DNA from: Candidatus Zymogenus sp.
Lineage (GTDB): Bacteria; Desulfobacterota; Zymogenia; Zymogenales; Zymogenaceae
Direction of reading: 5' to 3'
Length of the DNA: 7,662 nucleotides
Assembly: GCA_030613285.1 (NCBI GenBank)
Contig: JAUWME010000092.1
Coordinates: 1 to 7,662, forward strand
Under the pieces are notes generated by a model. The model saw only the letters and a program-made list of their open reading frames with translations. It had not been told where the DNA came from and searched no databases. A program made the translations under genes and the position numbers. Below, piece by piece: positions 1 through 5,040 of the stretch; the first letter of the stretch is position 1; the number at the start of each line of letters is the position of its first letter.

Positions 1-123
1 CTCCTGGGAATTTATCAGATAGGAGGCCAGGAGATCCACAGCGATAGCTTTTGCTTTTACTTCCATATTATGCTTTGCATTCCAACAAAAAAGAAAAGTA
101 TCGCACTTCAAGCACTCATCCAT
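1..123 (-). CDS. N-terminal fragment of an unrecognised divergent ORF (runs off left edge)
   Basis: Reading leftward from an ATG at 123, 41 codons stay open to the window edge. An in-frame stop lies at 132-130, just upstream of that ATG. The predicted start is rich in cysteine: C4, C7 and C13 with H18, a CxxC-x5-C-x4-H pattern. It is followed by a helix-like stretch, MEVKAKAIAVDLLASYL. This resembles a small metal-binding N-terminus, but I do not recognise the family and assign no function. A second ATG at 66 could be the true start. Only a weak Shine-Dalgarno-like stretch (AAGTGGA) precedes the first ATG. If the ATG at 123 is used, this start is only about 23 bases from the divergent mnmE start, so any promoter must lie inside the mnmE coding region. 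The opposite strand is also open over 1-126, but its translation looks like an antisense shadow. I am unsure that this is a gene. Confidence 0.4.
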   Translation of the reverse strand, partial: MDECLKCDTFLFCWNAKHNMEVKAKAIAVDLLASYLINSQE

Positions 124-146
124 AATTAACTATCCACTTAAAATTG

Positions 147-1601
147 ATGAAAAGAGACCTTGACCAAAAAAGCGACATTGACACAATAGTCGCTGTGGCA
201 ACACCCAGAGGAGAGGGCGGAATCGGCATAATCCGCTTAAGCGGCCCCAATTCGCTATTCATCGGAAAAAAGCTTTTCAGATTCCACCATGAACCAAAAA
301 AAATTGTAACCCACAAGATGTATCTCGGCGACGTCATAAATCTTGAAAAAAACCCCGTCGATAGGGGTCTTTTTCTCTTTATGGAATCGCCCCGTTCCTA
401 CACCGGGGAAGATGTGGTGGAGCTTCATTGTCACGGCGGCCCACTCCTTTTGGAATCGATAATTTTAGAAGCAGTGTCGCTGGGTGCACGACCCGCCGAG
501 AACGGTCAATTTACACGACGGGCCTTTATGAACGGTAAACTCGACCTTGCCCAGGCCGAGGCAGTCCTCGATGTAATTTCGTCCATCACAGAGGCGGGAC
601 TTCAGGTCTCTCTTGGTCAGCTCTTCGGAAAGCTATCTGGAAAGATTGAGGCTATGAAAGCAACCCTGACATCACTCCTTACCGATGTTGAAGCCTCCAT
701 CGATTTTTCTGATGACGACACGGAAAGAGTATCTCACGATTTTGTACTGACAGAATCGAGACGTATTTTAGAGAAAGTGGATGAGTTGTTATCAACATAT
801 CGGCATGGGAGAATATTAAAAGAGGGGGCCAATGTAGTCATCTTGGGTTGTCCCAACGTGGGAAAGTCGAGCTTAATGAATAGACTTTTGGGAAGTGATC
901 GGGCAATTGTGACTGCCGAACCCGGCACGACACGAGACACCGTCTGGGATTTTACGAACATCGACGGTGTGGCCGTAAAGCTCGTTGACACCTGTGGCAT
1001 TCGAGAAGTGCTGGGAGAGGCGGAGCGGGAAGGGGTAAGGCGTGCATGGGAGGCAGTGTCAACCGCTGACATAATTCTCCTTGTCATCGACGTTACAACA
1101 GATAATGTTGACGAAGAGAGGAGACTCATTGATTTACTAAAAAAAGACACATTAGCAAAAAGTGGTGTCAAGACCCTTTTGGTTCTTAACAAGGTTGACC
1201 TCGTCGGCGAGGCGAGAGATTCATTTCATAAAGGGGATATTCCTTTTCTTTCTATTTTTACCTCCGCACTGACAGGAGAGGGCATTGATGACCTGAAAAG
1301 GGAGATTGGGGGTCTGCTCCTTGATAACAACGGTGCCGATGGGCGCACTTCGGAGAAAGTTACAATAAACAATGCCCGCCATTTTGAGGCACTTTTGGGG
1401 GTGAAAAAATCCCTCACCGAAATATTAAAGTCTGACAATCAAACTGTTTTGAGTGGTGGAAACCCTGAAAACCACTTTGAGCCGGAGCTGTTGGCCGTGG
1501 ACATTCGCGGGGCACTCACCGCCCTAAAAGAGATTACGGGAGAGGTAGGAACTGACGACATCCTTGACGCTATCTTTTCCCGCTTTTGTGTTGGGAAATA
1601 A
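147..1601 (+). CDS. mnmE: tRNA uridine-5-carboxymethylaminomethyl(34) synthesis GTPase MnmE
   Basis: MnmE (TrmE) is a cytoplasmic GTPase that works with MnmG to modify the wobble uridine (U34) of certain tRNAs, using a one-carbon unit from folate. The N-terminal folate-binding domain shows TPRGEGGIGIIRLSG, ELHCHGG (residues 92-98) and FTRRAF..NGK (122-131). The helical domain is interrupted by the G domain: P-loop GCPNVGKS (234-241), TTRD (261-264), DTCG (281-284), NKVD (348-351) and SAL (about 373-375). The protein ends in RFCVGK, so the conserved C-terminal cysteine (C481) of the FCxGK motif is present. It has 484 residues, slightly longer than the usual 450-460. I chose ATG 147. The reading frame also opens with TTG at 144, but no Shine-Dalgarno sequence favours it, and none is clear for either start. 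One oddity is that G3 reads DTCG where the family usually has DTAG. No mnmG or rsmG follows, although these often accompany mnmE. Confidence 0.97.
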   Translation: MKRDLDQKSDIDTIVAVATPRGEGGIGIIRLSGPNSLFIGKKLFRFHHEPKKIVTHKMYLGDVINLEKNPVDRGLFLFMESPRSYTGEDVVELHCHGGPLLLESIILEAVSLGARPAENGQFTRRAFMNGKLDLAQAEAVLDVISSITEAGLQVSLGQLFGKLSGKIEAMKATLTSLLTDVEASIDFSDDDTERVSHDFVLTESRRILEKVDELLSTYRHGRILKEGANVVILGCPNVGKSSLMNRLLGSDRAIVTAEPGTTRDTVWDFTNIDGVAVKLVDTCGIREVLGEAEREGVRRAWEAVSTADIILLVIDVTTDNVDEERRLIDLLKKDTLAKSGVKTLLVLNKVDLVGEARDSFHKGDIPFLSIFTSALTGEGIDDLKREIGGLLLDNNGADGRTSEKVTINNARHFEALLGVKKSLTEILKSDNQTVLSGGNPENHFEPELLAVDIRGALTALKEITGEVGTDDILDAIFSRFCVGK

Positions 1602-1630
1602 AATCCAAAACGGGGCTTAAAGCGGAAATA

Positions 1631-1671
1631 GGCAAATGTTTCACGTGAAACGTCATGTAGAGAAATTTGCC
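1631..1671. repeat. Inverted repeat enclosing parS
   Basis: GGCAAAT at 1631-1637 is matched by its exact reverse complement ATTTGCC at 1665-1671. The left arm touches the first base of parS and the right arm ends 19 bases past it. With a two-base bulge the pairing extends three more base pairs (TTC with GAA). In RNA from mnmE read-through, this would close a stem over the parS palindrome. The arms are directly visible. Any role is unknown, and seven base pairs could occur by chance. Confidence 0.5.
1637..1652. promoter_or_regulatory. parS: parS centromere-like site (ParB-binding)
   Basis: The 16-mer TGTTTCACGTGAAACG differs only in its last base from the bacterial consensus TGTTTCACGTGAAACA. 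Its inner 14 bases form a perfect palindrome. It lies 179 bases upstream of parA and about 950 bases from parB, as expected because parS sites cluster near parAB close to the origin. By family knowledge, ParB loads here as a CTP-dependent clamp and spreads. I saw no other copy in this window. Confidence 0.93.
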
Positions 1672-1679
1672 TTCTTAGA

Positions 1680-1695
1680 AGCCGCTAAAGTGGCT
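1680..1695 (+). terminator. Small stem-loop downstream of mnmE, weak candidate terminator
   Basis: AGCCGC, loop TAAA, GTGGCT form a six-pair stem (one G-U pair) with a tight four-base loop. It is followed by a pyrimidine-rich run (CTTTCTTC) and not by a clean T tract. It is the best hairpin between mnmE and parA and could end or slow mnmE transcription. The imperfect tail keeps confidence low. Confidence 0.3.
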
Positions 1696-1830
1696 CTTTC
1701 TTCAATTATTAGATTTTTTAATACAATTTTTGCATTTTACACTTCCGATGTAACTAACTTTGTGATATATTTCGATTTTACTGTTAGCTGTAAACTATTT
1801 ATCTAAAGATATTTTGAGTTCCCAAAAAAG

Positions 1831-2604
1831 ATGGCAGCAAAAGTTTTTTGTATCGCAAATCAAAAAGGTGGAGTTGGAAAAACCACCACCGCCGTTAACC
1901 TCGCCTCTTCTCTGGCAGCGGCAGAAAGAAAGACCCTCATAATAGACATCGACCCGCAGGCGAACGCAGGAAGTGGTCTCGGAGTGGAAAAAAACAAAAT
2001 CAGTCAAAGCATCTACCACGTCATCATCGAAAAAACCACTATCTCAAAAATATTACTGCGGCCCAAAAAGGAACTCCCATTTCTAATGCTTGCCCCCTCA
2101 AATACCGATCTCATCGGCGCCGAGATTGAACTTGTTGGAGCCATCGGCAGGGAGCAGAAACTAAAGACGGCAATTGAAGAAGTATTAGACAAATTCGATT
2201 ACATCCTGATAGACTGTCCACCTTCCTTGGGTCTTTTGACCGTAAATTCCCTCACCGCAGCAAACAGCATCCTCGTCCCCCTTCAGTGTGAATATTTTGC
2301 TCTGGAGGGCCTGGGACAACTCCTAAACACCATCAACATTATCAAAAAAAATATCAACAAGAAACTCTATATCGAGGGAATACTCCTTACAATGTTCGAT
2401 GCCAGAAACAATTTGTCCCATCAGGTTCAAGATGAAGTAACCAAGCATTTCAGTGACCAGCTCTTTAAAAGCGTGATTCCAAGAAACGTTAGCCTCTCGG
2501 AATGCTCCAGCTATGGACTGCCTATCATCCTCTATGACATCAACTCAAAGGGAGCAAAGAGCTACCTGGAACTTGCCCAAGAGATTATTCGGAGGGAAAA
2601 GTAA
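1831..2604 (+). CDS. parA: Chromosome-partitioning ATPase ParA (Soj family)
   Basis: ParA is a deviant Walker ATPase. Its ATP-bound dimer coats the nucleoid, and ParB-parS complexes stimulate its ATPase activity, which moves the origin region. The sequence shows the deviant Walker A KGGVGKTT at residues 12-19, with signature lysine K12 and catalytic K17. Walker A' IDIDPQ has D41. Walker B LIDCPPSLG is centred on D128. A conserved PLQCEYFALEGLGQLL segment follows. Its length of 257 residues is normal for Soj-type chromosomal ParA, with no N-terminal DNA-binding extension of the kind found in plasmid ParA/SopA. The start is fixed by the canonical opening (M-AAKVFCIANQKGG), but the Shine-Dalgarno sequence is poor. 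The stop overlaps the parB start by one base (TAATG), so the two genes are very likely co-transcribed. The parS site lies upstream. Confidence 0.97.
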   Translation: MAAKVFCIANQKGGVGKTTTAVNLASSLAAAERKTLIIDIDPQANAGSGLGVEKNKISQSIYHVIIEKTTISKILLRPKKELPFLMLAPSNTDLIGAEIELVGAIGREQKLKTAIEEVLDKFDYILIDCPPSLGLLTVNSLTAANSILVPLQCEYFALEGLGQLLNTINIIKKNINKKLYIEGILLTMFDARNNLSHQVQDEVTKHFSDQLFKSVIPRNVSLSECSSYGLPIILYDINSKGAKSYLELAQEIIRREK

Positions 2605-3482
2605 TGGCAAAGAGAAAAGCTCTTGGAAAAGGATTATCCGCCCTCATCCCGGATGCAGCATCGGTGGAAGACCCTTATGATAAGGGGATGGGAAAATTCA
2701 CTGGGGCTGACCTTTTTAATGTCAACGTGGAAGATATCGTCTCAAATCAGTATCAACCGAGGAAGCACTTTGATGACGAAAAACTAAATGAGCTTGCCGC
2801 CTCCATCAAAGAAAATGGGGTCATTCAGCCACTGATTGTTAGAAACACTGACAACGGATACGAGCTCATTGCGGGAGAACGTAGGCTTCGGGCCGCAATA
2901 AAAGCGGGACTTGAGCAAGTTCCTGTAGTAATCAAAGACGTATCCGATTCCGAAACCCTCCAATTGGCGTTAATAGAAAATATCCAAAGAGAGGACCTCA
3001 ATCCCATCGAAGAGGCCAACTCCTATCTAAGGTTGATTGAGGAGTTTAAAATAACACAGGAAGACCTTTCCCGGCAAGTGGGAAAAGACAGATCAACCAT
3101 CTCAAACGTACTCAGGCTTCTCTCTCTTCCAGAACAAGTAAAACAAGATGTGGCAAGGGGCACCATCTCCTCCGGCCACGCAAGGGCACTGCTTTCCCTC
3201 GGTGATAAAAGCGCCATACTAAAAGCGAGACAAATAATTACGTCCAAGGCAATGTCCGTTAGAGACACCGAGGCCCTTGTAAAAAGGATAAAGGGAAGAG
3301 GGATAGAGGTGGAAAAAAAGGAAACTAAGATAGATCATCTCCTTTTAGAACTCTGCGATGAGCTAACCCGTACCCTCAGCACAAAAGTAAAAATCATCTC
3401 TCGTGGCAATGGCGGGAAGATAGAAATAGAATACTATTCTAATCAAGAACTTGAGAGATTATTAGAAATATTCAGACCCTGA
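2604..3482 (+). CDS. parB: Chromosome-partitioning protein ParB (Spo0J family)
   Basis: ParB binds parS, hydrolyses CTP to load and slide as a clamp, and stimulates ParA. An N-terminal ParA-contact motif LGKGLSALI (residues 7-15) is followed by a variable linker. The ParB/Srx nucleotide-binding domain has NQYQPR (48-53), the CTP-binding box GERRLRAA (91-98) and ENIQREDLNPIEEA (125-138). A helix-turn-helix follows at about 151-172 (TQEDLSRQVGKDRSTISNVL), then GHARALL (191-197). The C-terminal dimerisation segment spans about 244-290. At 292 residues it is of usual length. A strong Shine-Dalgarno GGAGGG (2591-2596), inside the last codons of parA, lies seven bases before the ATG and supports this start and translational coupling. 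I see no terminator directly after the stop, so read-through into the bactofilin gene is possible. Confidence 0.97.
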   Translation: MAKRKALGKGLSALIPDAASVEDPYDKGMGKFTGADLFNVNVEDIVSNQYQPRKHFDDEKLNELAASIKENGVIQPLIVRNTDNGYELIAGERRLRAAIKAGLEQVPVVIKDVSDSETLQLALIENIQREDLNPIEEANSYLRLIEEFKITQEDLSRQVGKDRSTISNVLRLLSLPEQVKQDVARGTISSGHARALLSLGDKSAILKARQIITSKAMSVRDTEALVKRIKGRGIEVEKKETKIDHLLLELCDELTRTLSTKVKIISRGNGGKIEIEYYSNQELERLLEIFRP

Positions 3483-3566
3483 CAAATCTCAATATTTAGG
3501 CGGACAACCATTCTGACTTTTAACTTGGAATGAGAAGATCATAAGAAATGTCGTTTGATTGTTTTA

Positions 3567-3585
3567 AATTTTGAAAACCAAAATT
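3567..3585. repeat. AT-rich perfect inverted repeat before the bactofilin gene
   Basis: AATTTTG and CAAAATT form a perfect seven-base inverted repeat around a five-base AAAAC spacer. It ends three bases before the AAGG ribosome-binding site (3588-3591) of the bactofilin gene. It could be an operator half-site pair or a weak RNA stem just ahead of the ribosome site, but AT-rich repeats this short arise easily by chance. Confidence 0.3.
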
Positions 3586-3598
3586 AAAAGGTAATACC

Positions 3599-4078
3599 AT
3601 GTTTGGAAAAATCAAGATTATCGGTGGGAAAAATCCAGAGAGCTTTGACAAAACCTCGGAGCTAAACGCTTTTCTTGGAGAAGGAACAAAGTTTGAAGGA
3701 ACACTCTCTTTTGAGGGAACAGTAAGGGTGGAGGGAACTCTCAAAGGGAATATCTTTGCAAAGGATATCCTGATTGTTGGAGACAACGGAAAAATAGAAG
3801 GAGAAATCGAAGTAGATACAATCATCATTACTGGAGATGTTAAAGGAAATATTAGGGCCGCAAAACGGGTCGAGATTTCTCCGCCGGGGAAATTCTACGG
3901 TAACATCGAATCCCCAGCTTTTATTTTACACGAAGGTGCCGTCTTTGAAGGAAATTGCAGCATGGAGCAGATAAAACATGACCTTACAAAAACTAAATTT
4001 TCCTCATCATCAAAAGAAACAGGTCACCACATGGTAAAAGAAAAAAATAAAGAAACTACCGACGTCGCCAAGCATTAA
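3599..4078 (+). CDS. Bactofilin-family cytoskeletal protein
   Basis: Bactofilins are small bacterial proteins that polymerise without nucleotide into filaments. They scaffold cell-wall enzymes or position partners, and in Myxococcus a bactofilin organises ParABS components. The core at about residues 24-119 is the typical right-handed beta-helix repeat series, seen as recurring hydrophobic-glycine steps such as FLGEGTKFEGTLSFEGTVRV, then TLKGNI, GKIEGEI, GDVKGNI, KFYGNI and AVFEGNC. Flanking it are a short charged N-terminus and a polar, probably disordered C-terminal tail (about 130-159) rich in Ser and Lys. No signal peptide or membrane segment is visible. At 159 residues it is of usual size. 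AAGG at 3588-3591 lies seven bases before the ATG and supports the start. It sits 116 bases after parB, which fits a link to chromosome positioning. Whether this bactofilin interacts with ParA or ParB is inference. Confidence 0.93.
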   Translation: MFGKIKIIGGKNPESFDKTSELNAFLGEGTKFEGTLSFEGTVRVEGTLKGNIFAKDILIVGDNGKIEGEIEVDTIIITGDVKGNIRAAKRVEISPPGKFYGNIESPAFILHEGAVFEGNCSMEQIKHDLTKTKFSSSSKETGHHMVKEKNKETTDVAKH

Positions 4079-4313
4079 TAAGAAAGTACTAAAAAGTAAG
4101 GTTCATTCGATTATTGCTTACCCGATCAAAAAAAAGAAGTGCTTTTTAGGTATTTGTTTGGGTTGTGTATGATGGAATTGAGGGAAGCAGAATCTCGAAT
4201 TTTCTCAATGGGGGTTGCCGATTTTTTTGAGAGTAGCTATCTAATTTTTATCAAGGAAGGCTATCAATATAACAATATGAATATTGTCGTTGCTTCTGTA
4301 GGTCAAAGCGACG

Positions 4314-4337
4314 GTCAAGGGGCCTAAGCCCCTTGAC
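4314..4337. terminator. Perfect 10-bp GC-rich hairpin, possible rho-independent-like terminator or RNA 3' end
   Basis: GTCAAGGGGC, loop CTAA, GCCCCTTGAC form a perfect ten-pair stem, with an additional G-U pair possible at the base. It is the most stable local hairpin in the non-coding part of the window. Neither strand has a T tract directly after it, so it is not a canonical intrinsic terminator. It could still block or stabilise the 3' end of a bactofilin transcript, or insulate the atp operon. GGTCAA at 4313-4318 is also repeated at 4301-4306. Confidence 0.45.
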
Positions 4338-4481
4338 TATGATGCGGTAGGAAATGGTCTCAATTAATCATCGGAAGACATTTGAATACTTCTGGCTATG
4401 AAATGCCGTTAATTCTTTAAGCCAACGTACCTTTTCTCCCGCTTAAAAAACAATTCCATTTCGGTACTAAAAATCCAAAAG

Positions 4482-4533
4482 AACCATTTTTTTATCTTTT
4501 TTTAACTTTTCTCCTTGACATGAAAAAATGGTT
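4482..4533. repeat. 11-bp inverted repeat with one arm inside the atp promoter spacer
   Basis: AACCATTTTTT at 4482-4492 is exactly matched by AAAAAATGGTT at 4523-4533. The right arm fills most of the spacer between the -35 and -10 boxes. The centres are about 41 bases apart, close to four helical turns, a geometry that would suit a looped pair of operator half-sites. Half of each arm is a T or A run, so chance similarity is a real alternative. Confidence 0.45.
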
Positions 4534-4543
4534 GTGGTAAATT
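4515..4543 (+). promoter_or_regulatory. Sigma-70-type promoter of the ATP synthase operon
   Basis: A perfect -35 box TTGACA (4515-4520) is followed by a 17-base spacer and the -10 box TAAATT (4538-4543, four of six matches), which is preceded by TGG, an extended -10 element. Transcription should start near 4550, giving a leader of about 63 bases before the atpF' start. An A/T-run stretch upstream (4487-4509) could act as an UP element. It is the best promoter match in the window and sits where the operon needs one. Confidence 0.75.
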
Positions 4544-4555
4544 CCATGTTGAATG

Positions 4556-4586
4556 ACACTTCATTCATTTATTGAAGTGTTTTTTT
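4556..4586 (+). terminator. Terminator-like hairpin in the atp leader (candidate attenuator or 5' stabilising stem)
   Basis: ACACTTCA (4556-4563) pairs perfectly with TGAAGTGT (4573-4580) around a nine-base loop, and the stem runs straight into seven consecutive T (4580-4586). That is the form of an intrinsic terminator, although the stem is only moderately GC-rich. It lies between the promoter and atpF' and begins about six bases after the predicted start of transcription. It could attenuate the operon, or act as a 5' stem that protects the mRNA. The sequence alone does not decide between these. Confidence 0.5.
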
Positions 4587-4613
4587 CCAATTTCTATTAG
4601 GTGAACTTCAGAA

Positions 4614-5039
4614 GTGTTAGAACTTAATTATACACTTTTTATCCAGCTTTTTAGCTTTCTTGTCTTCATTTTTTTAATGAACTGGGTTCTCGTAAAACCG
4701 GCTCTTAAAATCCTCAATGACAGAAGAGTCAAGGTGGAGGGCACAGAAGAAGATGCCGCGCAACTTGTTGCCAAGTCAGAAGATATCATCACAGAATACG
4801 ATACAATTTTGAGCGAGGCAAAAGCCGAAGCCAGCAAAGAAAGAGAACGCTTGAAGAGCGAAGGCATTGAAAAAGAAAACGGAATTTTGAAGACCGTTCG
4901 GGAAGAGTCGAAAAAGTTGACCGACCAACTAAAAATTGAAATTGGAAAGGAATCTGAAGAGGCCCTAAACGAGATGAAAATACATTCCGATATCCTCTCA
5001 AAAGAGATTGCTGAGAAAATCCTTGGAAGGAAACTCTAA
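4614..5039 (+). CDS. atpF': F1Fo ATP synthase subunit b' (peripheral stalk)
   Basis: This is one of two b-type subunits that form the peripheral stalk, holding the F1 head still against the membrane motor. A single N-terminal membrane helix (about residues 7-27, with FIQLFSFLVFIFLMNWVLVK) is followed by the conserved PALKILNDRR segment (29-38). A long charged, heptad-like coiled coil then runs to about residue 140. No signal peptide is seen. At 141 residues it fits b', which is shorter than b. The start is GTG 4614: AGGTGA (4599-4604) lies nine bases ahead, a stop at 4602-4604 closes the frame upstream, and this start gives the expected short N-terminus. It ends one base before the atpF start. 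A pair of b-type genes in tandem is known from photosynthetic bacteria, Deltaproteobacteria and others, and implies a heterodimeric stalk. Confidence 0.93.
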   Translation: MLELNYTLFIQLFSFLVFIFLMNWVLVKPALKILNDRRVKVEGTEEDAAQLVAKSEDIITEYDTILSEAKAEASKERERLKSEGIEKENGILKTVREESKKLTDQLKIEIGKESEEALNEMKIHSDILSKEIAEKILGRKL

Positions 5040-5040
5040 C

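Larger units (their letters stand above)
4079..4613. other. 535-base intergenic region with no convincing gene; atp control elements at its right end
   Basis: No ORF here has convincing coding character. The longest is a GTG-initiated frame at 4139-4327 (62 codons), which has no clear ribosome-binding site, no recognisable motif, and a stop inside the loop of a strong hairpin. Other visible items are an eight-base inverted repeat CTAAAAAG (4089-4096) with CTTTTTAG (4142-4149), a perfect hairpin at 4314-4337, a T-rich stretch at 4487-4509, an 11-base inverted repeat (4482-4492 with 4523-4533), a promoter (4515-4543), a terminator-like leader hairpin (4556-4586) and the atpF' ribosome-binding site AGGTGA (4599-4604). 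The middle part, about 4338-4480, shows nothing I can name. Confidence 0.6.

Noticed and set aside
144..146. TTG 144 as the mnmE start
   Set aside because: ATG immediately follows at 147, and nothing in the upstream sequence favours the rarer TTG.
734..1192. 152-codon minus-strand frame inside mnmE
   Set aside because: It is antisense to the MnmE G domain, has serine-rich composition typical of a shadow frame, and carries no motif.
1736..1771. Possible parA promoter (TTTACA with TATATT)
   Set aside because: The boxes are about 24 bases apart, too far for a normal sigma-70 promoter, and no better pair with correct spacing was found in this gap.
4139..4327. GTG-initiated 62-codon frame in the bactofilin-atp gap
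   Set aside because: It has no clear ribosome-binding site and no recognisable motif. Its stop lies in the loop of a strong hairpin. An internal ATG at 4169 is no better supported. It could be a relic, but I cannot support it as a gene.
4452..4547. Direct repeat AATTCCAT at 4452-4459 and 4540-4547
   Set aside because: It is only eight AT-rich bases with no related flanks, and is likely chance.
5008..5040. Longer atpF start at TTG 5008
   Set aside because: It would overlap the end of atpF' by 32 bases and has no ribosome site, whereas ATG 5041 has GGAAGGA nine bases upstream and gives the usual basic-then-hydrophobic N-terminus.
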